Origin: Neoceratodus forsteri
Taxonomy: Eukaryota; Chordata; Ceratodontiformes; Ceratodontidae
Assembly (NCBI GenBank): GCA_016271365.2
Contig: CM057456.1
Location: 610,829,501-610,893,500 of the forward strand
Direction: 5' to 3'
DNA length: 64,000 bases
The notes under the pieces are model-generated. The model worked only from the letters and a program-made list of their open reading frames with translations. It searched no databases and was not told the DNA's origin. The stretch's first letter is position 1. Each line of letters begins with the position of its first letter. The translations under genes were made by a program, and so were the position numbers. Below, in pieces: positions 31,780 through 42,740 of this stretch.

Positions 31780-33450
31780 CTCCCTGTAGGCGATAGGTTT
31801 CACCATTTCTGGTACACCTGGCCCACCATCACCTTTGACAAATGGTTGCTTGAAGTGGTGGGTAGCAGATTGCCTCTAGACTTCAGGCTCTCCAGACCTG
31901 CCGAGCCCATGCTCCACAGGAGTCGTTGATGTCAGAGGACATGTTGTTCACCCTCAGGGATGACATCACTCAGCTCCTAGAGAAAGGAGCCGTAGCCCAT
32001 GTATCGGATGCCATGGCTGGCCATGGCTTCATGTCCAGGTATTTCCTGGCCCCCAAATGGACAGGGGGTTGGCATCCCATTCTGGGCCTGCATGATCTCA
32101 ACTGGTTCCTGAGGAAGCGCAAGTTCCGTATGGTCACGCTGAACCAGATCATTCCATCTCTGGAGCAGGACATCTGGTTTTACTGTCTGGACCTCCAGAA
32201 CCCCTTCTTCCACATGTCAGTCTATCTGTCCCACTGACAGTACCTTCAGTTCTATGTGGAGGGGGCCCTTTATGAGTTCCTGGTCAAGCCTTTCAGCCTC
32301 TCCTTAGCCCCCAGGGTCTTCACCAAGTGCATAGCAATGGTGGTAGCATTCCTGCGGCATGGATGAATCTGGGTCTGTCCATGCTTGGATGACTAGCTGA
32401 TAGCCTGGCCGTCCAGAGAGATGGTGGAGTGATCCAGGGACCTGGCCCTCCACACCTGCAAAGACGGGCCTTCTGGTCAGTTCGGTAGAGTCTGAACTCA
32501 ACCCCTCACAGGTGATCCACTTCGTCAGGGCAGAGCTAGACTCCCTCCGGGCAAAGGCTTAACTCCCTGTGGACCATGCCTCGAATATTACCTCCTTTAC
32601 CTGATTATTTCAGGTTGGGTGCTGGCGCCCAGCTTGGGACCTCCTTCAGCTGTTGGGGTACATGGCATCCTTTATCAGTGTGGTCAGATGGGCCTGCTGG
32701 CAGATGCACCATCTACAGTGGGAACTGACCCGCCAGTAGTCGCAGTGCCTAGGTCACCTAGACCAGCTGGTTGTAGTGACTCATCCAGTGGTGGCTCATC
32801 CAGGAACATCTTGAGGAAGGAGTTCTGTTTGTCCGCCCAGAGCCGACAGTCACTCTGACAACCGACACGTCTCTGGTGGAATGTGGAGTGTACCTGGGGG
32901 ACCACAGGGCTTATGGGCTCTGGATTCCCAGGGAGTCCCATTAACACAGAAACCTGCTGGAACTCCGTGCAGTGCACCTTGCTCTGATGGAATTCATTCC
33001 ATTATTCTAGGGTCAGGTCATGCAAGCCCAGATGAACAATACCACAACCATGTACTACATGAACAAGCAGGGTGGAATGTGCACGTCCTCTGGTTGTGCC
33101 TGGGACGTCCTCCACCCTGGACCCTCATTCGCAGCTTGGATGCCAACCTCCTGGTGATCCATGGGGTGGGAGTCTCCAACCAGCTAGCGGATGCCCTCAG
33201 CTGGGTAGGCAAGGTGTCTGACGAGCGGTCCCTGCATCAGGAGGTGATGAACCACCTGTTCTCTCAGTGGGGCACTCCCCTGGTCCACCTTTTCGCTTCC
33301 TGGGAGAATGCCAAGCTGAGGCTGTTCTGTGCTCACCCCCTACAGTGCAGGACACTGCTGGGGGATGCCTTTACGAGGTCCTGGACCCCAGGCTTCCTTT
33401 ATGCCTTCCCTCTCTCTCCCCTCATATCCACCAAGTGCTGGTCTAGGTGA
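31780..33450 (+). pseudogene. DIRS I RT-RNase H-MT-like remnant
   Basis: Frame 31926-32237 covers TLRDDITQLLEKGAVAHV, FMSRYFLAPKWTGGWHPIL and RMVTLNQIIPSLEQDIWFYC, and ends LDLQNPFFHM; D' has LDLKDAYFHI here, so the Asp after Lys is Asn. The second catalytic block reads CLDD followed by a stop (near 32380) where YLDDWL is expected. RNase H words occur at 32870-33230 and MT-like words (HLFASWENAKLRLF, FLYAFPLSPLI) at 33285-33430. Confidence 0.75.
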
Positions 33451-33599
33451 AGAGGGACAAGGCACAAATGGTCCTGGTAGCCCTGGTCTGGCCACAGCAG
33501 TTTTGATACCTGGATCTCCTCAGCCTCAGCAGCAGGCCTCTGTGGCTACTTCCCTTTGCCCAGATCTGCTCTCCTGTCACTGGGGGAAGGTTCTGCATC

Positions 33600-33808
33600 C
33601 AGACCCTCAGTCCTTGCACCTGACAGCCAGATTCCTGAGCAGTTGGAGTTCCAGGCTTTGGGTCTCTCTAAAGAGGTTCTCCATGTCATGGAAACCTCCT
33701 GAAAAGAGTTGATCCACCAGTACTACACCCTCAAATGGAGAGGTTTTCCATTTGATACCAGGGCAGGGAGCTAGATCCCCTGGCCTTCCCTTTGGCTACC
33801 ATCCTGGA
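33600..33808 (+). pseudogene. DIRS I recombinase N-terminal stub
   Basis: GLSKEVLHVMETS, then YYTLKWRGFPF aligns with GLSDEVLNVIEASRKES and CYAFKWKRFSIW of H. The frame is lost, and the stub ends at ATCCTGGA where the family 1 element C begins. Confidence 0.65.
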
Positions 33809-33860
33809 ATCTTACTTCGAGGGGTCTTTTGGTTAGCATCCTGGAATCTTACTTCAAGGG
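33800..33860. repeat. 38-bp tandem duplication spanning the I/C junction
   Basis: CATCCTGGAATCTTACTTCG/AAGG occurs at 33800 and again at 33838. Each copy contains the last bases of I and the first bases of C, so the duplication arose at or after insertion. Confidence 0.7.
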
Positions 33861-34035
33861 GGCTCTTGCAGCAGGCAACACCGGGAGGACTGAAGCTGCC
33901 AGGTGCCAGGCCCACATAGAAAGCTTCTAGCTAGCAGTCTGTCATAGGGGACCACCCCGGCCAACAGCACGCTGACGTCCGCCTATCCTGTAAAGGGGGC
34001 AGTTACCCAGACCTACCCTATTTCTTTTCCCACCA
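33809..34035 (+). repeat. DIRS C left ITR and leader
   Basis: It shares CTCTTGCAGCAGG, AGCTTCTAGCTAGCAGTC-like and TTTCTTTTCCCACC words with B, F and G. The TATA position is decayed to TGTAAAG (about 33989). Confidence 0.75.
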
Positions 34036-34205
34036 TCAATCCATGTACATCAGACCTCCATGGTCACCTGTTTCAGTCGACCGCCGTTTTGTTCACGTAT
34101 ACCCGCGATTTAATTTCTTTTTTTTTTCATTAGTATTAACATCGATTTTTGGTGTTTTCTCCATCTCATTTGTCTTTTGCTCCAGCCTTGTCTTCCGACC
34201 ACCCA

Positions 34206-35743
34206 ATGAAGTCTGCCTGCAGCAAGCAGATACCCACCAAAGACGGTCACTCTTCCTACCTGCTCTGCTTAGGCCCCAACCATGACACCAGGGACTGCCA
34301 GGACTTCAACCAGGCCACACGGAGACACCACTTGAAGACCCTTCAAAGCTACCTGCTACAGCAGAAATTGGTTGGAATGGAGAAGAAGCTTTGTGCTAAA
34401 AGCTCTTCCACTTCCCTGGTCTCTGTGGCATCTTCTTCTTCACAGAAGAAGAAGTTCAGCGGGAAGCTTAAGCAGTAGGACAAGCACTGGGACCGTCCTC
34501 GGTCAGAACCTCGCTTGCGGTCGCCACATAGACCGTCAGCCTCCTCTAGATCTTCCTCCTACGGGAGTCGGACCCTCCTTCCTCAGCAGCCCTCTCGCCT
34601 TCCGGATTGCCGGTGGTACAGTCGCCCGTCCTCATTTCCATTATCAGTGGCAGCTCCTTGGGGCAGCGGACTTCGTCCCCTGCCTCCCAGCCCCTGACAC
34701 TCAGGCCCTTAGTTCCCTCAGGTCCTCAGCCAGGGGGCTCTTCTGGGGTTGGAACCTCCAATGGTGGGTCTTCACCAGTCACTCCCCCCCCGGTTAAGGC
34801 ATTGCTGTTGTTGGTCTCTGACTCCGGGGCTGGTGCTAGCCCTTCCAGGTATCGCCTGGAGCAAGCACTCGCCTTCTCCTCCACACAGGTGACAGCCTCA
34901 CCTCTGGGGCCTACGTTGGCTGCTTTGCCAGACCAACACCAGCCTTCGCCTGTAAGGCAGGCACTGGTTACACTGATGCCTACACCGATGACTCCTCAGC
35001 CATCGTTGCCTCAGCCCCAGCCCCAGCCTGTGCCACAACTGACACCTGCTCGCCCTCCCAGGGGTCCCCAGCCGGTGCCTGCAGGATCAGTGCCAGGGTA
35101 CCCTACGCTGGCTCCTCTGCCGACGTACCCATACCCTCCTCCTCAATATCCTTAACCACCTTGCAATCCACCTCCACCGGTGGATTATATGCCTTGTTTA
35201 CAACCTGGTGGACCTTAATGCAGAACAAGGACGCACCTAGGTGGTCTTCTCCTCCTCCTTCTCCTCCTCCCCAGGATCCTCCTCTTTGGGATGCAGACTG
35301 GGCAGGCCCTAGCAACCGCTGCACCATGTGGTCTTCTGAGCGCCACAAGGGGGCCTCGGACCACCATATGGATGACCGTTACCCTCAGACGCTGGTCTCA
35401 GACAGCGATCAGTCGGTTGGGGGATGATTCCTCCTCTTCTTCCTCGGAGCCACTGGAGGATTCGAGGGGCTCCTCGGATGGTCAGGAGCCTCCTAAGGAG
35501 ACCCCTAAGTCTCCCCTGATGATCCCTTTTTCCTTGCTGTGATGCAACATATCCAATCCCTTATGGGGTGGGAGACAGAGGAGCTTGACCCGGAGCGCTG
35601 TCATCTGGCTATTTACCTCCAGAAGAAGGAGACCCTCCCTTTGGTGGTCCCTCTTCTTATTAATTTGTATGATGATGTTATCAAGGCGGCATGGAACCAC
35701 CCCTCGACTACCCCGGCCTTGGTCAAGAAGGCAGCTTGCCTTT
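34206..35743 (+). pseudogene. DIRS C gag, 5' part
   Basis: MKSACSKQIPTKDGHSSYLL, then CLGPNHDTRDCQDFN gives the Cys/His cluster. A Lys/Ser-rich part ends at a stop (34478). A Pro/Gln-rich linker in another frame (34607-35155) and the core start (35539: HIQSLMGWETEELDPERCHL) follow. Homology runs to VKKAACL, where D is inserted. It continues at 41429 without loss or gain of a codon. Confidence 0.75.
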
Positions 35744-35920
35744 CAAACACCATGAAGTCTTGCTATATTAGGACCATTGCAGTCATTCCCCACACTTGAA
35801 CTGCCCCGGAGAGGAAACAGTTAACTCCAGAGTGATCTGGAGTTCCACAGCGCGAGGGCGCTGTTCAAAGCTCTATCTGGCCAGTTTCAAATGAAACTGC
35901 CAGATTCTTCTCCGCTTCAC
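35744..35920 (+). repeat. DIRS D left ITR with three hairpins
   Basis: It begins CAAACACCATGAAGTCTTGC. Perfect stems lie at 35823-35831 with 35836-35844, at 35848-35853 with 35858-35863, and at 35882-35889 with 35892-35899. The inverted copy is at 41236-41390. Confidence 0.9.
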
Positions 35921-36293
35921 TGAACAGTCGCTCCGGAGATCAGCTCCTTCAGCTCGGTTCATTTCTCGGTTCAGCGAGTATTTTCGGTTCATTTGAACCG
36001 CAAAAGTATTTATTTTACCGCATTTCGTTAAAAGCTCTATCTGGTAAACCGTAGTACAGAAATTAAGTCTGTGTGGAATTCATTATCGGTTCGGTTTTGA
36101 ACCGATCGGTTTGTTAAAATATACATTTCAAACTGTTGGTTGGCTTTTAGAGTGCGGTTCCTGGTTCTTATCGGTTCTAAAAAACCTAACTTTTAATTTG
36201 GGTTTTCAAATACCGTGACACGTTATTGGAACCGATAAGGTGTCTTTGCTGGTACTGCCATCAAAAGGGCAAGTTTTTGGTTAGGCTGGCATT
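35921..36293 (+). promoter_or_regulatory. DIRS D leader with repeated CGGTTC motifs
   Basis: The leader between the ITR and the gag ATG carries many copies of CGGTTC or its complement GAACCG, including a palindrome (AACCGATCGGTT near 36100). D' 42790-43139 keeps the same motif set. A transcription-factor or structural role is inferred only from repetition. Confidence 0.4.
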
Positions 36294-37842
36294 ATGTCTG
36301 AGAAACCCAAAAGAAAACGGCCCACTGGTTTCAACACTGTGATGTCTGTGGGAAGCCTTTTGCCAAGGCTGACCCACACACCACTTGTGTTTATTGTCTG
36401 GGGCTGACCACCTCCTGTCAGACTGCCAGGTGTGTAAAAATTTCTGCAGCCACCCTGGAAAGAGATTGGGCCGCCTAGGGAACGAGGCCAAAACGGTCCG
36501 CTGTCCCGATGATAGCCCGGTCCAGTACCCACTGGACCAGAGGAGTGCCCTCTGACCAGGGAGAGACTTCCTCGGGCCAAAGGAAGGCTGGTTCAGAGGA
36601 ACCAGTCCCAGCAAAAAAGACAAAGAAATCAGCAGGTCTGGAGCACAAAATTGTCTCTCCAACTGCTGCAGAGATACCTAAAGCCATTCAGACTGTCCAG
36701 TCTTTGTCTCAGGGATCTGTCGAACCCCCTGCAACTGGGAAAAGGGTGGCTCATTCAGTCCCAGTGGTTCAGGATTATGATGTTGAGGATTTTATGAACC
36801 ACATGAGGGGGAGGAGGAATTTGATCAGTATGTTTGTGACTGGGAAGGTCTGGACGTGCCCATTGAACCGGACATTTCTCCAGATAGACCTTTAGAATCT
36901 CCCCCTATGCTGTCTGAGTCCCCTTCTCATTTTATGTTTTACAAAAAGGTTGCAGATACCCTCCAGCTTCCTTTAGAAGAGGCTGTGGATGAGCAAGAGG
37001 AGCCTGATTATGTTGAAATGATGGATATTCCAGAGTCTAGGAGGTTGTCTCTTCCTTTGCATAAGTCATTTAGGAAGCAAACAACAAAGATTTTAAAAAA
37101 TCCTCATTCTGTCCCTCCTGTAGATAAAAAAATGGACAGAAGGTATACCTTATCAGGCCCTGATACAGACTTCCTCACTGAGCAGTGTAGTCATGTAGGT
37201 GTGGTGCAAGCTGCAGCCTGTGACAAGGCTAATATTCCCTGGCCTCACATCCTCCTGATAAGGATTCCAGGAAGATTGATGCCATGGCGAAAAAACAATA
37301 TATGGCAGCTTCTTTGGGACTCAGGCAGACTAATTATATGGCTTATGTGGCTAGATATCAGAAGTCTAGAGGGGACACAATTTTGCAGTTAGCCAAGCAG
37401 GCCCAGGGCCAGCTGGCTAGTGAGTTGGAACAGGTGGCTGCTGATGGCATTGAAGCCTCTAAAGTTCAATTTCATACTGCTGTTGATGTTAATGATGTTT
37501 CCTCTAGGGTCATGGCCACTTCTGTAGCTTTCCGTAGTTTGGCATGGCTCAGATGCACTAATCTGTCCCAAGATACTCAGTCAAGGCTATGGATTTTCCA
37601 GAACGGAAATTCTCTGTTAGTGATCAAACAGAAAATTATATGAAAAAGATGGATGGATATAGAACTACCTACAAAGTGCCCAAGCTAAGGAGGCATGCCA
37701 CTCCACAAGGCATGCCCCCAGGGGTAGGGGTAGGCCTTTCCACAGGCCCTTTGACAATCTCAAGCCTCCTCTGCTTTTCACAGAGGGTTTTCAGAGGCAG
37801 AGGTAGGACGGCGCAGGTAGACAGTCGCCCTCCCTCAGCCTA
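36294..37842 (+). pseudogene. DIRS D gag
   Basis: MSEKPKRKRPTG from ATG 36294 leads into a Cys/His region (CDVCGKPFAKADPHTTC, with shifts). An acidic linker follows, and then the core (36856-37392): SESPSHFMFYKKVADTLQLP, EEPDYVEMMDIPESRRLSL, RRYTLSGPDTDFLTEQ, HVGVVQAAACDKANIP. A frameshift near 37290 leads to the C-terminal core AKKQYMAASLGLRQTNYMAY, FRSLAWLRCTNLSQDTQS and a basic tail. At least four shifts separate the pieces. Compare D' gag, which is less damaged. Confidence 0.8.
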
Positions 37843-37873
37843 AAGCTGCTGCTACAGCAGGCACCCTGATGGG

Positions 37874-39760
37874 GTGCCCAGGGCCGATTCTCCTGTACCA
37901 GTGGGGGGCAGGTTGGCTTATTTCAGCCAGAACTGGCTGTCCCTAACTTCGGACAGGTGGGTTCTGGAAGTAGTAAGCCAGGGTCTGGTTCTCAGCTTCA
38001 AACAGTTCCCAAAGATGAGAGCCAGGCAGTTTCCACCTGCAAACTCTTCAGAAGCCCTTGCTTTGGAAGCAGAGGTTTCTTCCTTCTGGATTGCAAAGCA
38101 GCGGAAGGGTTCCCCTCTGCCATCAGGGCAAGGGACTGTACTCAAGATATTTTCTTACCCCAAAAAAGACAGGAGAATGGCGGCCCATCTTAGACTTAAG
38201 GTACCTGAACAAACATCTGTTGAAACCAAAGTTCAAAATGTTAACTCTAGCAATGATTTTGCCTTCCCTGAGGCCAGAGGACTGGTTAGCTTCCCTGGAC
38301 CTCAGGGACACCTATTTTCATGTCATGATCAGGCCTTCTCTCCAAAAGTACCTCAGGTTCGAACTGCTCTCTGGCCACTACCAGTTCAGAGCAATGCCCT
38401 TCGGCCTAACCTCGGCTTCAAGGGTATTCACAAAATGTCTAGCTGTGGTAGTGACTCATTTAAGAAGGCAAGGGATTGCTGTGTTTCCCTACCTGGACGA
38501 CTGGCTCATAGTGGGTCAGTCCCCAGATCAGGTAAAATCCCACTGCAAGTCACCCAGCAGCTTCTCACTTCCTGGGATTCCTGCTGAACTTACCAAAGTC
38601 AGTTCTGGAACCTGTTCAGGTTCTAACTTTCATAGGTGCAGAATTGAACACAGAGTTAGCCAGGGCATTTCTCCCTCGGAAAGAGTGGACAGGCTCATTG
38701 CCCTGGCATCCTCCTTTACCCTCCGGGTCTCTCAACCAGCAAGGCACTTTCTGCAACTCCTAGGGCACATGGCTGCTTCCACAGCTGTCGGGTAGGGAGC
38801 AAGATTTCAGATGAGGGACATCCAGTTCCATTTGAGGTCCTATTGGTCTCAAAGGAGGGACCCCTTACCAAATTAGTCCCGTGACCAAAACCCTGATCCT
38901 GGCCCTTCAGTGGTGGCAGGATCAAAGCAATCTTACTCAAGGGGTTCCCTTCATACCAGTTTCCACTCCTCACCCTCACCACGGATGCCTCCCTGTTAGG
39001 GTGGGGGCTCACAAGCTGACCTTTCCTCCTCAAGGAGTGTGGTCCCCCCCAGAATCTCTGCCTCCACATCAATCTTTTGGAACTCAGAGCTGTTCTTTTA
39101 GCTCTTCAGGCTTTTTCAACTGTTGTCCAGGACAAAGTAGTTCAAATCAGGACAGACAACACCACAACAATGTGGTACATCAACAAGCAAGGGGGCACTC
39201 GGTCATCAGCCTTGTGCACCGAAGCAATGAAGTTGTGGTCTCTGGCTTACTCCTAAACACCTCCTGATTGAAATTCACCTTCCAGGAAGGACAATGTCTG
39301 GCGGATGCCCTCAGCAGGATTTCCCAGGGCCATCAAGATGGTCTCTGAATCCTCAGGTATTGGGTCGGCTTTGCCAGATGGGGCACCCTCAGATAGATCT
39401 CTTGCAGCCCCAGACAACCATCAACTTCCTCTATTTTGTTGCAGACCTCCAGTGTTGGGCTCAGTCCCCCTGGACGCCTTTCTGCTGGATTGGAAAGGGA
39501 AATTCCTATATGCCTTTCCCCCCTTCCCTCTCCTCTTCAGGGTATTGGTAAAAATCAGAACTCAGCCCTGCAGAGTGGTTCTGATTGCTCCAGACTGGGC
39601 CAGACAGCCCTGGTATCCTCTCCTCCTGTCCCTGACAATCCACCCTCCCCTGACCTTGCCCAGGACCCACGACTTGCTGACCTGTGCACAGGGGAGAGTG
39701 TGGTACCCGGACCTCAAATCCCTCCACCTCAAGGCTTGGTTCTTGAGGAATTAGAATTGC
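37874..39760 (+). pseudogene. DIRS D RT-RNase H-MT-like region
   Basis: GGRLAYFSQNWLSLTSDRWV opens the RT. After a shift, frame 38058-38795 has GLYSRYFLTPKKTGEWRPIL, DWLASLDLRDTYFHV (first catalytic Asp) and FGLTSASRVFTKCLAV. It then reads GIAVFPYLDDWLIVGQSP with an intact YLDD box. RNase H words follow at 38880-39290 across frames (ALQWWQDQSNL, TTMWYINKQGG). The MT-like part at 39420-39754 ends GRVWYPDLKSLHLKAWFLRN. Shifts at about 38180, 38540 and 38795 prevent one product. Confidence 0.85.
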
Positions 39761-40770
39761 TGATTTTCACCTTTCTCAAGGGTCCTGGATATTTTAAAGG
39801 CTTCTGGAAGCCTTCCACTAGGCCACTTACAATTCTAAGTGGAAGAGTTTTCCTTCTGGTGTTCGGAGAAACAGATTGTACCAGAATCTGCTGACTTGGC
39901 CACTTTACTGGACTATTTGGCCCATCTAAATTCCCTAGGCCTTAGACCAGCTACCTTGAAGGTTCATCTGGCAGCTGTTTCTGCCTTTGTTTCCATAGGG
40001 AAGCCTGTTTCCTTCCTCTCACCCTGTGTTTTCCAAGTTTTTAAGGGTTGCTTCACACTAACCTCCCTTTCGGAAACAGCTCCTGCCTGGGACCTGAATG
40101 TTTGGCATTGCTCAGTTAATGCAACCTCCCTTGAGCCCCTTTCTTCTGCAGATCTCAAGTATTTAACATGGAAAACTGTTTTTCTAGTGGCTATCACTTC
40201 TGCCAGACGTATAAGTGAATTGCCCTTTCAGTGGAAAAGGATTTTATTTCTTTTCACAGGGATAAGGTAGTCCTCAGGACTAACAGAAAGTTTTACTCAA
40301 AGTGGTTTCAGATTTTCATCTGAACCAGTCCATTCTCTCCCAGTATTTTCACTGAGCATTCTTCCTCGGGTGAAGGAGACTACACAGCTTAGACGTCAAA
40401 AGAGCCCTAAGCTACTATGTTGGAGCATACCAAGGGTCTGAGGTTCGAATCCCTCCAACTCTTCCTTACCTATGGAGAGGTTGGCAAAGGAGACCTCTAC
40501 ACTAAGAGGACAATCGCAAGGTGGATTGTCTCTTGTATCCAATTCTGTTACCAAAAACTAGGTAGGAACCCCCTCAGGACTGAGGCTCACTCCACCAGGG
40601 GTACAGCTGCATCTCTAGCGGCTGCTAGAGATATTCCATTTTGGAAATTTGTCAAGCTGCTACCTGGAAAACAGTTCACACCTTTACTAAGCATTATTCC
40701 CTGGACGTCCAGTCCAGGAGAGAGCTCGTTTTGGCACAGCTGTGCTTCAGAGCCTATTTCCAAGTAGGTT
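39700..40770 (+). pseudogene. DIRS D tyrosine recombinase
   Basis: N-terminal words (FSFWCSEKQIVPESADLA, RPATLKVHLAAVSAF) lead to KTVFLVAITSARRISEL with the catalytic Arg. After shifts around 40250-40420, LTYGEVGKGDLYTKRTIARW and RTEAHSTRGTAASLAAARD give the His-x-x-Arg box. The Tyr block (ATWKTVHTFTKHYSLDVQSR) is in a neighbouring frame at about 40655-40715. All catalytic residues are present in separate frames. Confidence 0.85.
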
Positions 40771-40807
40771 CTGACCCTCCTCCATGGAGGTACTGCTGTG
40801 TAATCTG

Positions 40808-40903
40808 CAATGGTCCTAATATAGCAAGACTTCATGGTGTTTGAAGAAAAATTACTCACCTTAGTAATTGCTTTTCTTCTCATGGAGTCTTGCTATATTA
40901 GGA
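40808..40903. repeat. DIRS D internal complementary region
   Basis: The left half (GCAATGGTCCTAATATAGC to TGGTGTTTG) is complementary to 35744-35783. The right half (AAGAAAAATTACTCACC to TTGCTATATTAGGAC) is complementary to the right end at about 41366-41428. The core AATTACTCACCTTAGTAATT lies at 40850-40869. Confidence 0.9.
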
Positions 40904-41235
40904 CAACCTCCTCCTACCCTCTCAGAACTCCTACTTGGGTATGGGTTGGCAAATTAGTGCAAGCACTGTGTCATGCCATGTTAGTTCTCTAGTCCCCCTT
41001 GTTTCTTTTGGGTTAGGAACTAGGTATTTCTGTTTTTGTTATGTAGATGGTCCCTCTCTGGACTTGAGTCTTTGGGAGAGGGGGCCTATTAGTGCTTGTA
41101 AGGGGTGATCCTAACAATAATAGGTAATATTGTTATTATTCTGTGATTGTTCTTATTCTACTAATGGTAGGTAGCCAATGGCTAGTGTAGAGCTTTTCCA
41201 CACAGACTTGCTATGTTAGTTTAGCTCCGTAAAGA

Positions 41236-41428
41236 ACCTGGCAGTTTCATTTGAAACTGGCCAGATAGAGCTTTGAACAGCGCCCTCGCGCTGTGGAACT
41301 CCAGATCACTCTGGAGTTAACTGTTTCCTCTCCGGGGCAGTTCAAGTGTGGGGAATGACTGCAATGGTCCTAATATAGCAAGACTCCATGAGAAGAAAAG
41401 CAATTACTAAGGTGAGTAATTTTTTCTT
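41236..41428 (+). repeat. DIRS D right ITR and right-end extension
   Basis: This is the inverted copy of the left ITR, extended by about 38 bp (AGAAGAAAAGCAATTACTAA to the T-run and CTT). The extension contains AATTACTAAGGTGAGTAATT at 41402-41421 and is absent from the left end, as in other DIRS elements where the right ITR is longer. Confidence 0.9.
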
Positions 41429-42070
41429 ACCATGCGCCAATGGGCAAACCTTTCTTTGGTGAATACCCCACGGCCATCTCAGTGATCATGAATGCAGCCC
41501 AAGACCACAATAAAAAGCCCAAACATCTTCGCACCCACCCTCCAGACAAGGAATCTTGCCGGCTGGACCAACTGGATAAGCAGGTTTATTCCTCTGCCAC
41601 TCTGGCCGTTCGGGCCCAGAACTGTCTGGCCCATATTGTTCAGTACCAGAATGCCCTCTGGGATCAGGCATGGGATCTGGTTCAGATGCTCCCTGAAGAT
41701 TCCACTAAAACACAGTTGGCCCAGCTCTTAAAATCCAGATTGAATGTGGGCAACCATGTGCTGAGGGCAGCATACGACACTGTAGATGCTTCCGGGCATG
41801 GGACGGCAGCAGGGATCTGCATTCGCCACCATTCATGACCCAGGGTGTCTGGTTTTGCACCTGATGTGAAGGTCAAAATAATGGATGCTGCTGTCTGAGG
41901 CTCTGTCTTATTTGGGGGAGATACCCAGGATATCATCTCCCACCTTCAGGAATCGGGCAAGGCCCTGAGGTCGGTGCATTTCATGTACCAGTCCCAACCA
42001 AAGTCTTCCCAATGTCAGTCCTTTCATTGGTCCTCTCGCCAGCCTTCCAAGTGCCAGCAGTCAAAATGAC
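41429..42070 (+). pseudogene. DIRS C gag, 3' part
   Basis: The frame 41440-41838 continues C gag: ISVIMNAAQDHNKKPKHLRT, DKESCRLDQLDKQVYSSAT, SRLNVGNHVLRAAYDTVDAS. A stop follows RHHS (41838). The terminal part (FGGDTQDIISHLQESGKALR-like, basic tail) reads to about 42068 in other frames. It aligns with F (PDKESRLLDQYGRKIYASST) and G. Confidence 0.8.
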
Positions 42071-42129
42071 CCTTTACGTGTAAGGCGAACATCCTGCCAG
42101 TCAGAGTGGCTGCCCCTCGGGGCCCCCAG

Positions 42130-42576
42130 AGCACCCACAGCTACTCTACCCACCCCTGGTTCCTTTGCCTGACTCCTTGCACGACCCCCCCCCAACAGAG
42201 GCCCTCCCTATACCTGGATGGGTGGCGCACAATAACCTCAGATCAGTGGGTGCTACGGATTATTGAACGGGGTCACACCCTCAAGTTTCTGGAGCCCCCT
42301 CCGGAAAACGCTCCTTTGTTCTCCCATTACCCTCAGGTCCACATTGCCCTCATCCAGGGGGAGATTCATGCTCTCCTGCACAAAAAGACCATAGGGCCCA
42401 TCCATCTGGCTCAAAGAGAAAATGGGTTCTACTCCCACTTCTTCCTCATTCCCAAGAAAACGGGATCTGAGGCCGAACCTGGACCTCAGCCACCTTATCC
42501 TCTCTATAGAGTACAAGCGGTTCCAGATGGTTACACTTCAGGGGCTGTTACCCCTCCTTCATCAGAGGGACTGATT
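42130..42576 (+). pseudogene. DIRS C RT, 5' part
   Basis: GWRTITSDQWVLRIIERGHT, LIQGEIHALLHKKTIGPIHL and GFYSHFFLIPKKTG are in one frame to 42464. A one-base shift then leads to SIEYKRFQMVTLQGLLPLL and HQRD followed by TGA, where relatives have Trp. D' is inserted directly after; the first catalytic block resumes at 48256. Confidence 0.8.
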
Positions 42577-42740
42577 CAAACAACATGAAGTCTTGCTATA
42601 TTATGACAATTGCAGTATGATCCAATCTTGGAACTGTCCCGGAGATGAAATAGTTAACTTTCCATGAAGCATGGAACTCTGAGCGCGAGCTCGGTTAGGA
42701 AGCTCTGTCTGTTGTGCTTCAAACATAAACTGTCAGATTC
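42577..42740 (+). repeat. DIRS D' left ITR
   Basis: It starts CAAACAACATGAAGTCTTGC. Hairpin stems lie at 42660-42666 with 42670-42676 (TTCCATG/CATGGAA) and at 42681-42684 with 42689-42692 (GAGC/GCTC), at the positions of different stems in D. The inverted copy is at 48055-48215. Confidence 0.9.

Larger units (their letters stand above)
29255..33808 (+). mobile_element. DIRS element I, family 3, outermost of the nest
   Basis: Its left ITR (CTAGGGGCGTGGATATG onward) matches that of H (CTAGGGACATGGATATG at 55591). Gag, RT-RNase H-MT-like and the start of the recombinase follow. The recombinase is cut at about codon 60 by the left end of C. The rest of I is not in the window and should lie to the right of the nest. 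It is heavily decayed, consistent with being the oldest shell. Confidence 0.85.
35744..41428 (+). mobile_element. DIRS element D, family 2, complete with ITRs, in C gag
   Basis: D has left ITR 35744-35920, leader, gag, RT-RNase H-MT-like, recombinase, ICR (40808-40903), 3' leader and right ITR (41236-41428). Boundaries were set by rejoining C gag: bases 35743 and 41429 give the frame KKAACL-YHAPMGK expected from G (KKADGLYKAPKE). No target-site duplication is present. The ITRs are nearly identical, so D is young relative to C. Coding frames carry several shifts. Confidence 0.93.
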
